DNA from: an uncultured Verrucomicrobiota bacterium
Lineage (GTDB): Bacteria; Verrucomicrobiota; Verrucomicrobiia; Opitutales; Opitutaceae
DNA: 64,000 nt
Assembly: GCA_913058185.1 (NCBI GenBank)
Contig: CAJXQX010000002.1
Coordinates: forward strand, 44,728 to 108,727
Reading direction: 5' to 3'
Shown here piece by piece: positions 24,183 to 33,500 of this stretch. The stretch's first letter is position 1. Each line of letters begins with the position of its first letter. The notes under the pieces are model-generated. The model did no database searches and was not told the DNA's origin. It saw nothing but the letters and a program-made list of their open reading frames with translations. The position numbers were made by a program, and so were the translations under genes.

Positions 24183-26174
24183 ATGCGCTGGAAAAAATCC
24201 ATCCATCAAATCACCCCGTGCTTGATTGCTGGAGTCATGACCTGCTCATCTTGGGCGGACGAATCGGAGCCTCCGCTGCTCTCCCTTTCCACGGGCGATC
24301 TCGAGGCGCGCCTGCTCGCCATCGACACTGAACTCGACGAGCTGGCGCACTACAGTCTGCGCAGCGGCATGGGCACCATCGGCTACCGCTCCACCATTGG
24401 CGATGCCTCCGTCGATCGTTTGGAGTGGGTGGAAGTCGATCTGGGCAGCGAATACTCCATCGACGAGGTGGTGATGGTTCCCTGCATTCAGCGGGATACC
24501 GAAATAGGATTCCAGGCCGACGCATTTCCCGTCGCATTTCGCATTGTGGCTGGAACCGCGAAAGACCGAACCGGTGTGGTGGTCGCCCAATATGATAAGA
24601 CCCATGCCCTGCTTCCCCGCATCGCTCCCTTGCGCACTCCCCTGAACAAAGTCACCGCCTCGTGGATCAGGATCGAAACCTCCTATCTTTCCCTGCGACC
24701 GTTTGATGGCCAACCGGTATTTCAACTCTCCGAACTATTGGTTTTCAGCGGAGAAGAAAATATTGCTCTGCGTCGACCGGTTAAATCTTCGACCAACGCC
24801 TTAGATTTGTCCGGTGCATGGTCGAAACAATGGTTGGTCGATGGCTTCATGCCTTACTTAATGGATTCCGCGCAAGGCTCCCAAAGTGTGGCCTTCATCG
24901 CGGAGACGCTCGATACTCCAACCGTTCAAGTGGACTTGGGAGAAACTCACCCGATTTCCCGCATCCATCTCCACGCGGTGGATCAAAGCGACACGGTTCC
25001 TCAGGCCTTTGCGGGTGACCTCGGAATCCCACTCAATTTTGTGATCGAAGGAGCCAATCGTCCCGATTTTTCCGATGCTGTGACTCTGGTTGAAAATCAT
25101 CGGACCGGGGTGCTGCAATCCGGACCGATTTTCATGTGGCGCTTCCCCTCCGTCAATCTTCGCTATCTTCGCCTCATCAGCCGGGAACCCTCGCCCACCT
25201 CTATTTCCCCCACCTACTTCCCTCGGCTCGGTTTTTCCGAAATCGAGTTATTCGCGAACGGACACAATGTGGCGTTCGAGAAAGAAGTTCAGGGAACCGG
25301 GATAAAACCATCCGAAGGTCGGTCTTATACGTCCCTCACTGACGGTAACAATTTCTACGGAAAAATCATTTCGATTCGCACATGGTTGGATGAGCTCGCC
25401 CAACGTCACGACCTCGAATCGGAGCATCCCCTCGTCGCGGCCGAATTAGGCCGACGTTACGCCAAACAAAAATCAACCCTGACCGGCGTGAGCTGGCTGG
25501 CTGGCATTCTCGCCATCGGCATTGGTTTCATCATTCTAATCGAACGTAATATCCGCTTGCGCCAACTCGCCCAATTAAAGGAAAGATTCGCCGCCGATCT
25601 CCACGATGAACTTGGGGCCGATCTCCATACCATCGGTTTGCTCTGCGACCTGGCGAAGGAATCAACCGACTCCCCGGAACGTTTGGTGAAGCTGTTGGAT
25701 CGCACCCGCACCTTTTCCGAGCGCAGCGGCGCCGCTGCCCGATATTGCACCAACATGCTGGAAGCCAAAGGACTTTGTGAAGATCTCACCGTAGAACTCG
25801 GCGTAAATTCGCGCCGCTTGCTGGCCGACTTGGAGTATGAGTATTCCTTCGACGGAAAAGCGTTTCTGCAGGAGCTTAAACCTCGTAAACGAATCGATCT
25901 CTTCTTGTTCCACAAGGAGTGCCTCACCAATATCATTCGACACTCCGGCGCCACCAAGGTCACCACCCGACTGACGGCCAATCGTCAGCAGGTGAAACTC
26001 ACCATCTCTGACAACGGTCAAGGATTTGGCGACGCTTCCTCCGTTACAATCCCACCTTCCCTCAAACGCCGAGCCCGATTGCTTGGCGCCCGCATTGATA
26101 TTGTGCAACCTCCTGAGGGAGGCGTGCACATCAACCTCGTCCTTAAAACCAGAAAATTTCTCTTATTCTCATGA
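24183..26174 (+). CDS. Sensor histidine kinase with periplasmic discoidin-like domains, second paralogue
   Basis: The start at 24183 gives a clean signal peptide (MRWKKSIHQITPCLIAGVM); an ATG at 24150 adds 11 residues. The protein (663 residues) parallels the kinase at 16511 along its whole length: two discoidin-like units ending LSELLVFSGEENIALRRPV and SEIELFANGHNVAF, the shared text HAVDQSDTVPQAFAGDLGIP, one membrane helix (GVSWLAGILAIGIGFIILI), HisKA_3 phosphoacceptor AADLHDELGADLH (His474) and a HATPase with ECLTNIIRHSGA and DNGQGFG. It likely recognises a related but different glycan. Its stop overlaps the next gene by four bases (ATGA), so kinase and regulator are translationally coupled. 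Confidence 0.88.
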   Translation: MRWKKSIHQITPCLIAGVMTCSSWADESEPPLLSLSTGDLEARLLAIDTELDELAHYSLRSGMGTIGYRSTIGDASVDRLEWVEVDLGSEYSIDEVVMVPCIQRDTEIGFQADAFPVAFRIVAGTAKDRTGVVVAQYDKTHALLPRIAPLRTPLNKVTASWIRIETSYLSLRPFDGQPVFQLSELLVFSGEENIALRRPVKSSTNALDLSGAWSKQWLVDGFMPYLMDSAQGSQSVAFIAETLDTPTVQVDLGETHPISRIHLHAVDQSDTVPQAFAGDLGIPLNFVIEGANRPDFSDAVTLVENHRTGVLQSGPIFMWRFPSVNLRYLRLISREPSPTSISPTYFPRLGFSEIELFANGHNVAFEKEVQGTGIKPSEGRSYTSLTDGNNFYGKIISIRTWLDELAQRHDLESEHPLVAAELGRRYAKQKSTLTGVSWLAGILAIGIGFIILIERNIRLRQLAQLKERFAADLHDELGADLHTIGLLCDLAKESTDSPERLVKLLDRTRTFSERSGAAARYCTNMLEAKGLCEDLTVELGVNSRRLLADLEYEYSFDGKAFLQELKPRKRIDLFLFHKECLTNIIRHSGATKVTTRLTANRQQVKLTISDNGQGFGDASSVTIPPSLKRRARLLGARIDIVQPPEGGVHINLVLKTRKFLLFS

Positions 26175-26833
26175 CTGTCCCTATCTCCATCATGCTCGTC
26201 GAAGACCACGTCGGCTACCGGGAAGTCGTCGATCACGCGATCAGCCTGGAACCGGCATTCGAATTGATCAGTCAGTTTGGCACCGCTGAAATCGCCTTGC
26301 GCAGTTTGCAAAAACCGGGCCCGGCCTCGACTCCCAATCTCATCCTGCTCGATCTAAATCTGCCTGGTATGTCGGGTCTGGAGGCGATCCCTTGGATCAA
26401 AGAATACTCCCCTAAATCCGAGATCATCGTGCTCACCCAATCGGACAAAGAATCCGATGTATTGAACGCCATCGCCCAAGGTGCTTCCGGCTACCTGCTC
26501 AAGTCAGCGACCGTGAAACAAATCAAGGAAGCTATTCATACCGTCAAAGGGGGCGGCGCGTCGCTCGACCCGAGTGTAGCCCGTTTCATTCTCGACCGAT
26601 TGAAATCAAGACCCGTCACCGAAAAACCCGAGAAAGCACTGTCGCACCGGGAACTCGAAATCCTCACGCTGCTGGCCGAAGGGTTGGTGAAAAAGGTGAT
26701 CGCTGAGAAACTGGAAATCAGCGTCACCACCGTCGCTTACCACGTGAAGCACATCTACGAGAAACTCGACGTGATGAATGCTCCCGCCGCGATCAACCGG
26801 GCCCACCGCATGGGCCTTCTCTCCAACGATTAA
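26171..26833 (+). CDS. NarL/LuxR-family response regulator, partner of the second discoidin kinase
   Basis: The 220-residue protein starts at the ATG overlapping the kinase stop. The receiver has MLVEDH, phospho-acceptor Asp61 in LLDLNLPG, Thr in VLTQSD and Lys in GYLLKSA. The LuxR-type helix-turn-helix reads LSHRELEILTLLAEG, then KKVIAEKLEISVTTVAYHV. It probably regulates the divergent fucosidase operon and its own kinase through the TATTCAGGG repeats at 23932-23972; this link is inference. Confidence 0.93.
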   Translation: MTVPISIMLVEDHVGYREVVDHAISLEPAFELISQFGTAEIALRSLQKPGPASTPNLILLDLNLPGMSGLEAIPWIKEYSPKSEIIVLTQSDKESDVLNAIAQGASGYLLKSATVKQIKEAIHTVKGGGASLDPSVARFILDRLKSRPVTEKPEKALSHRELEILTLLAEGLVKKVIAEKLEISVTTVAYHVKHIYEKLDVMNAPAAINRAHRMGLLSND

Positions 26834-26858
26834 TCCCAATACCCCAAGAGAATCAGAC

Positions 26859-26949
26859 TTTAACGCAAAGTCGCCAAGGCGCGAAGACCAAGAATATGAT
26901 TTAACTTCAAATCTTTGCTATTTTTGCCTCTCTGCGCCTTTGCGTTAAA
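26859..26949. repeat. Intergenic element with 12-base inverted ends (TTTAACGCAAAG)
   Basis: TTTAACGCAAAG at 26859-26870 and its exact reverse complement CTTTGCGTTAAA at 26938-26949 enclose an AT-rich core. The inner text continues as imperfect pairing (GCCAAGGCGCGAAG against CTCTGCGCC). It resembles small dispersed palindromic elements; whether it is repeated elsewhere in the genome cannot be seen here. Confidence 0.65.
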
Positions 26950-26954
26950 AGAGA

Positions 26955-26976
26955 GCCCCGGAGCAAGCTCCGGGGC
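26955..26976 (-). terminator. Rho-independent terminator for the minus-strand sulfatase
   Basis: A perfect 10-base stem GCCCCGGAGC/GCTCCGGGGC with an AA loop is followed, on the minus strand, by TCTCTTTT. It lies about 70 bases after the stop of the sulfatase at 27047. Confidence 0.75.
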
Positions 26977-27046
26977 CGTAAAGAGACTACCTCCGGGTGG
27001 ATCGTATTCCGAACCTGACCGCGCAAGGTAAGAAGCACCCCAAAAA

Positions 27047-28831
27047 TCAGAGTCGCTCGATCACCGCGTAGTACGCGCCGAGCTCGCCGTCGCCCCTTTC
27101 GCCGGTATGGAAAATGCCTTCGAGGAAGTGCTCTCCTTGCTTCAATTCCACGATAAACTTCACCGCTTCGGCGTCGGGCAACACGGGCTTGGTCTCTCGG
27201 TAGTCTCCAACCAATAGCGTCGCCGTTTTTGCTTGAACGGGGCGGCCCGGCGTTTCCCTGAACGTTACCATACCCGGCACCGCCGCACCCGGCGCGAGAT
27301 CGGCGTTAATCGCCCGTGACAACTCTTGCGGCCAACGGCGTAGCGAAATTTCGTAGCGCGCGTTTTGATCCACGCGGATAGCCCACTTGCCCACACTCGG
27401 CACCGCCGCGCGGATTTTGCCCTGATGCCAAGGAGAATCACCGTCACTCGCCGCCAGCCAATCGTGTCCGGTCAGTTGCGCCGGATTCTCGGCGTCATTG
27501 CCCACTACGGCGCGTTCGTGAACCACGAAACCGGGCGAAATACTCGCCCACCATTTTTCGTATTCCGACCGCAATAATTTCACCTTCTTCGGATGCGTTT
27601 TCGCCAGATCATTTTCTTGGGACGGATCTTTTTTGATTTGGTAGAGTTCCTCGCCGTTCACCAATCGCCAATCGTTGGTCATGACCGCCGACTTGCGCCA
27701 CATGATCGGATCAATCACGCGCTGAGAATCCGTGATGATCGTGCGGTCCACCCAAGGCGTGGGTTGTTCAAAAAGCAGCGGGGCCAATGAACGCCCATCG
27801 AACGCGTAGTCGAGAGGCAGCGGCAGCCCACACAATTCAATGAAGGTCGGCAAAATATCGATGTGCGCCGTCACGGGATTAACATCAAGAGGCTCGGTCA
27901 GGCCTGCGGCCGGCCAAGTCAAAAAGAAGGGTACCCGGTGGCCACCGTCATACTCGCTGTTCTTGAAACCCCGCATACCCGCATTGTAAACCTGCCCACC
28001 CGAAGCGGTGCCGTTATCAGTCGTGAAAACGAAGATCGTATTTTCCGCCAAACCTTGCTCCTGTAACCAGTCGCGGAGCACCCCGACGTTTTCATCCACG
28101 TTGGCAATCATGCCAAAGAAGATCGCCTCTCTTTCGCCCAATCCTTGGGCCACATAAGGCTTCCAGTATTTGTCTGGGCAATGAAACGGACCGTGCGGCG
28201 CATTGGTGGAGATGTAGGCGAGGAACGGCTTTCCGGCCTCGGCGCTCTCTTTGATGAAGCGCTTGGCTTCGGTGAAATAGATGTCGGTGCAATACCCTTC
28301 GTATTTCTCCGGGACGCCGTTGTGGAAATAGGTGTCATCGAAGTAGGAGTTATCCCAGTAGTCTGGAGTTTGGCCGACGCCCCCGCCGCCGTGACGCACG
28401 ACTTCTTGGAAGCCACGGTCCTCTGGCCGGTAAGGGTAGTTGTCCCCCAAGTGCCACTTGCCAAACATGCCCGTGGCGTAGCCCCCTTCGCTAAACACAT
28501 CTCCCCACGTGGTGGAGGTCTGCCGGAGAAATGAACGCCCGCGAATGGTGTGCCAGGGTCCAGCTCGATTGGTGTAGTGACCACTCATCAGCGCACCCCG
28601 CGTCGGCGCACAGGTCGGGCTCACATGATAGTCCGTGAGTCGCACACTCTCGCCGTGGAGTCGATCGAGCGCGGGGGTCTTGAGGATTGGATTGCCGGTG
28701 ACGGAAAGGTCACCGTAACCCTGGTCATCGGTGATCACAAAGACGACGTTGGGGGCTTCTGATGACGACGCGGCCTGGCTGGGCAGGGCCACCATCAAAC
28801 TCAGGGTAAGAAAACTAAGGAATGATTTCAT
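27047..28831 (-). CDS. Secreted S1-type sulfatase with C-terminal extension, paralogue of the one at 5829
   Basis: The 594-residue protein has a signal peptide (MKSFLSFLTLSLMVALPSQA), the opening PNVVFVITDDQGYGD and formylglycine Cys74 in CAPTR. It matches the sulfatase at 5829-7625 nearly end to end, including VVRHGGGGVGQTPDYWDNS, ENIDDN/ANVDEN and the beta-rich C-terminal extension (ISLRRWPQELSRAINADLAPG). The two therefore arose by duplication and probably act on the same or related sulfate positions. It is followed upstream by another sulfatase 51 bases away on the same strand, making a two-gene operon ending at the terminator near 26965. Confidence 0.93.
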   Translation of the reverse strand: MKSFLSFLTLSLMVALPSQAASSSEAPNVVFVITDDQGYGDLSVTGNPILKTPALDRLHGESVRLTDYHVSPTCAPTRGALMSGHYTNRAGPWHTIRGRSFLRQTSTTWGDVFSEGGYATGMFGKWHLGDNYPYRPEDRGFQEVVRHGGGGVGQTPDYWDNSYFDDTYFHNGVPEKYEGYCTDIYFTEAKRFIKESAEAGKPFLAYISTNAPHGPFHCPDKYWKPYVAQGLGEREAIFFGMIANVDENVGVLRDWLQEQGLAENTIFVFTTDNGTASGGQVYNAGMRGFKNSEYDGGHRVPFFLTWPAAGLTEPLDVNPVTAHIDILPTFIELCGLPLPLDYAFDGRSLAPLLFEQPTPWVDRTIITDSQRVIDPIMWRKSAVMTNDWRLVNGEELYQIKKDPSQENDLAKTHPKKVKLLRSEYEKWWASISPGFVVHERAVVGNDAENPAQLTGHDWLAASDGDSPWHQGKIRAAVPSVGKWAIRVDQNARYEISLRRWPQELSRAINADLAPGAAVPGMVTFRETPGRPVQAKTATLLVGDYRETKPVLPDAEAVKFIVELKQGEHFLEGIFHTGERGDGELGAYYAVIERL

Positions 28832-28882
28832 AAGGGGTAGGTGTCCGGCATGGAGGACCAGTGACGTGGCTTCAACCCCGCG

Positions 28883-30289
28883 TTACTGCGAACGCTCGGC
28901 GGAGAACACATCTCCCGTAGGTTCGGCGGGCAACGTGTGTTGCCAAGCGGCAAGTTTGACCAACATTTCTGCGGCGATCCGTGGCTTCGATTCCTTCAGG
29001 TCGTGATGCTCCATGGGGTCACCGACGATGTCGTAAAGTTCGACATAGGTCTTGTCCACATTAGCGACCAACTTCCAATTCTGATCCACCACGGCATAAG
29101 ACACCCAGTGATCTGAAGCAGTTTTCTTGGCCGGCCAAGCCGACGGGAATTTCCAGAAGAGAGGCTTGGTGCGGACCAACGCCGACTCGCCCTTTAAGGC
29201 CGCCACCTGGCTCACCCCATCCGGCTGGTAGGAAGCCGGCAACTCAACGCCCGCGATTTCACAAAATGTGGGGAGAAGATCCACGGCGGAAATGAGTGAT
29301 TTATCGATCTCTCCCGCCGCGATCTTGCCCGGCCAACGGGCGATGAACGGCACGTTGATGCCGCCCTGGAATAGTGACGCCTTGTAGCCCTTGCGACCCG
29401 CCGTGATTCCCTTGGCCCCCGCAATGCCCCACCCCGCACCCGTGGCAGTATCATACATTAATTTCAGCTCCGTCGGGGTAGCCGCCCGCGCGGGACCATT
29501 GTCTGAACTGAAAATCACCAGCGTATTATCCGTGACCCCCAGACGATCGAGCGCATCCAGCACCTCCCCGATGCGATCGTCAGCGTGCGATAGCACCGAA
29601 GCGTAAATCTGATCGGCTGGATCCTCCAGATGACGGAATCGCCACTCATACTTCGGCACCGTATGAAACGGGGTGTGCGGTTCATGGAGCCAGAGATTGA
29701 TAAAAAACGGCTTATTGCCGTCCACCGATTGTTCGATGAAAGCAATAGCGCGCTCGGCATCCTCGTGCACCGGGATCTGCTCGCCGGAGCAATTAAACGC
29801 CCCGTATTCATCATACCCATACTCAGCGGGAGTCGGCGAATCGAGAATCATGTTATTGGCGAGATGCCACTTGCCATAATGAGCCGTCGCGTAGCCGCCC
29901 TGTTGGAGGAAACGGGGCAGTGACGGGGCGGACGGGCTCAACCAGTCCGGCATGCCCCGCTTGGCATTGCTGGGCACCCAAGCAAAGTGGCCATCGATAT
30001 TGAATCGCGCCGGAAATTGGCCGGTATTCACCGCCGTCCGGCTGGGCGAACACACCCCACTGGCCACCGTGAACCGATGAAAATCGGTCCCTTCCGCCAC
30101 GAGCCGATCAATATTCGGTGTCTTCACATAGGGATGCCCATGGCTGCTCAAATCGCCCCACCCCCAGTCATCGCCAAAAATGAAAACGATATTCGGCCGG
30201 TCGGAGGTCGAATCAGCCGCAGAGAGGAAAGTGGAGGTGCACGCGCACGCTCCTACCATCGTGAGAAACACAAATAAGCGAGGTATCAT
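28883..30289 (-). CDS. Secreted S1-type sulfatase
   Basis: The 468-residue protein has an N-terminal signal (MIPRLFVFLTMVGACACTSTFLSAAD; the Cys-rich end could also be a lipoprotein site), the opening RPNIVFIFGDDWGWGDL and formylglycine Cys80 in CSPSR. Family elements YGKWHLANN and LVIFSSDNGPA are present. The start of the mature protein resembles the sulfatase at 13676-14992, suggesting the same subfamily. It is the first gene of a sulfatase pair and is divergent from the second TonB-dependent receptor, with about 300 bases between, so receptor and sulfatases may be controlled together. Confidence 0.93.
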   Translation of the reverse strand: MIPRLFVFLTMVGACACTSTFLSAADSTSDRPNIVFIFGDDWGWGDLSSHGHPYVKTPNIDRLVAEGTDFHRFTVASGVCSPSRTAVNTGQFPARFNIDGHFAWVPSNAKRGMPDWLSPSAPSLPRFLQQGGYATAHYGKWHLANNMILDSPTPAEYGYDEYGAFNCSGEQIPVHEDAERAIAFIEQSVDGNKPFFINLWLHEPHTPFHTVPKYEWRFRHLEDPADQIYASVLSHADDRIGEVLDALDRLGVTDNTLVIFSSDNGPARAATPTELKLMYDTATGAGWGIAGAKGITAGRKGYKASLFQGGINVPFIARWPGKIAAGEIDKSLISAVDLLPTFCEIAGVELPASYQPDGVSQVAALKGESALVRTKPLFWKFPSAWPAKKTASDHWVSYAVVDQNWKLVANVDKTYVELYDIVGDPMEHHDLKESKPRIAAEMLVKLAAWQHTLPAEPTGDVFSAERSQ

Positions 30290-30584
30290 GGGGTAAGAGG
30301 ACAGAGTCTATCGCATATCCCCGTCTCTACTACTATCATTTTGGATAGGTGACCGGGTATTCGCTCCCCCCCATAACACGGACAGCCCAAGCCCCTGTCT
30401 CGCTCGCATCCATAAAAACCCTCTCCGATCACTACCCTCTAAACAGTGGATGGGCGGATATCCCGCTGCAGGTTATATTTCACTTCGGATGCACCCCGAG
30501 ATGGCTGTTCAGCCCCGGTCAGCACCACTCAAAACCAGCACTAACCCACCACTAACCAAAACTAGGACCTTAGTAAAATACTCT

Positions 30585-33500
30585 ATGGCCCCCCTAAACC
30601 CCAAGCTTGCTCTGCCTTCGTGGCAGAGAATGGCACTCTTATTGAGCCTGCCCTTAATTCCCGTGTTGTTGCCCGCGCAACAAAGCGCCGCCGACGACAA
30701 CGTCGACGAAGAAACCACCATCGAACTATCACCCTTCCAAGTCGATGTCAGCGAAGACATGGGCTACTACTCCGCCCAAACTTTAGCGGGAGGCCGAGTC
30801 AACTCCAACCTCAAGGATGTTGCGACGTCCGTCCAGGTGGTGACCGAGGCATTTCTCGAAGACATTGGAGCCGCCGGACTAGACGAAGTTCTGGTATATA
30901 CCACCAACACGGATGTGGCAGGTTCTTTGGGAGTCTATACTGGTGCTGAAGATACCGACGGAGGAGCGACGATGTCGACTCAAGGAGCCCGGCAAGATCC
31001 CGGAAATGCGAATCGTGTTCGCGGCCTAGGTCGTGCGACCCGCACCGCCAATTATTTCGAGACCTCGATTCCTTCCGACACCTACAATTCTGGACGTATC
31101 GATATCAACCGCGGAGCGAATTCGTTTCTTTTCGGACTGGGCTCGCCCGGTGGAATCATCAATTCGAATCCCGCCCAAGCCAGTTTCCGAAACTCCGGTC
31201 GAGTTGATGTTCGGGTAACGACGGAAAATTTCGAAGGAAATTTCTCCACCCGCGCATCTTTAAATATCAACCGCGTGCTAGTGGAAAATAAACTGGCGCT
31301 GCGGTTCGCGATCATGGAAGGGGATGAAGAGTATCTGCAGCAGCCCGCGATGAAGGAGACGAGCCGCTACTATTTAGCGGCCAAATTCAAGCCCTTCACC
31401 GATAAGAATATCATTATCCGGGCCAACTACGAGAAAGGTGACATTTCCGCGGTTCCGGTTGATCGCCTCGGGCCATTAGAGTCGCTCTCGAACTTCATCA
31501 CCGATCCCTTAGGCACGCAGTTCGACACCCCAACTGGGCGACAGTCTAACGATCCCTATGGCAACATTCTCGCCAATAATGCTACGAACGGAAACGTCGG
31601 GTTTCTGGGCTTAGATGCCAACGGTGTGCCGGTGCCAAACATCTACAACAAGAACATCAAGAATCGCGGCTGGACTATCATGTTCGATGATACCGTAAAC
31701 GCGGATGGTCATCCCACTTGGGCGACTCAGGCGGGCTGGACGAATAATTTCATTCGCCGAGGCAACCCATTTTTCGATCCCGATAACAATCTCACGGGCA
31801 ACAACCAGGCCAACATGATTCGCACCATCAGGTCGTCAGAACTGGGCGGCAACTTCATCGGCTTCACCGCTCAAGGTGTGACCAACTATGACGTTTATGA
31901 TTTCAGAAAAAACCTTCTCACCGGTCCGCTCGATTCCTACTCGAATGATTTCGAACGCTACAATGTGACGTTGGAAGCAATTTCGGACCAAGGTAATTTT
32001 GGTGCGGAAGTTTCGATTAACGAAGAGACCTGGACCCGCGATAGTTTCGTGGCAATCGGCGTTCCTGAAATCAACATCGACATCAACGAGACACTCCCCA
32101 TCGGCCCAACCAGTTTGGGTAGCGAAGTGAATCCGAACTACGGTCGACTGTATCTTGGGGCCAGAACCGCCAGCCGGTCTGACAACGTGGATGAAAGAAG
32201 CTCCGCTCGCGCGACCGCATTCGGTAAAATTGATTTCGATGAGAAATTCGATGATGGCCCTCTCAGCTGGTTGGGCCGCCACACCGTCACCGGGCTCTAC
32301 GATCACAATGAGTTGAGGCAGAATCAAACCGCGTTACGTCAATTCACCCTAGGCAACGATGCGGGATTCCATCTGGGCCAACCTAACGCGACGCAGTTCC
32401 AACGTCAGACCTCGACGCATTACTACATCAGTCAGGCGTATCCTTCGGCCTTCACCGATCCCAACTTCCAAGTCTCCGACTTTCGGGTGACGGGAATGAA
32501 TCCTGATATTAATCTGAATTACGCTCCTGGGTTTTCCATTCCGGTTTCCTACCTGAGTCAGGGCAACGCGGCTACGGATGTCTCACGCACCCGCCCCATT
32601 AGGGATGAAGCACCCGCAGTTGGGTCATTTTCGCCTACTTGGTCACCGACCTCGGGCGCATTGATCAATACCCTCGTTGAGTCGTATGCGGCTAATCTCC
32701 AGAGCTTTTTCCTCAAAGATCTACTCGTCGCCAATCTCGGTTGGCGCGAGGACACGGTTTCAGTCATCCGCAACGCGAGTCCGCCCAAGAATGCCGAGCA
32801 GGTCCCTATCTTGGATCCAGTCGGCTTCAACCTCAACGGCATTGCCGGTAATTCCGAAAAATCCAGCATCTTCTCTTACGGATTGGTCGCTAAAGTGCCC
32901 TCCTCGTTTTTGCCGGAGGGAACGAGTTTGTCGTTCCACTACGGAGATTCTTCGAACTTCGTGCCTAATCCTGGCGGCTTCGACTGGGACGGTACCGCCA
33001 TTCCAAGTGCTTCGGGTAAAACCCGGGAAGTCGGCGCTACGATCAGCGTGATGGATAACAAACTCGTGGCCCGTTTGAATTTTTACAAAGGGAGCGTAGA
33101 AAACGAGCCCTACCTCGCAATTGATCGCGCCTACAAGCTGATTACCGCTCAAAACGTAATGTCGCCTTACCGGAATTTATTCGCCGACGTCGACACCTAT
33201 GACCGCAACCGCGACGGCATCTTGGACATGATTCCAGATCCCGATGATCCAGCTGGTCTCGCCATGATAAATCCGGATCTTAACGGAAATGGCTATCTCG
33301 ATAGCATCGAGGCTGCTGATCCAAACTTTACGCAGAATTATCTGGCGCTATCGGATCTCGCGGCTCTCGAGCAGGGATTTTCTGATTTGGTGAATCCTTG
33401 GGCCCGTGATACCGCTGACTTGGTATTAACATCGGGCGCGGATACAGCAACCGGGGATCCGGTATCTTCGGTCGGCAACGGCTTGTGGTTCACCTTGGGT

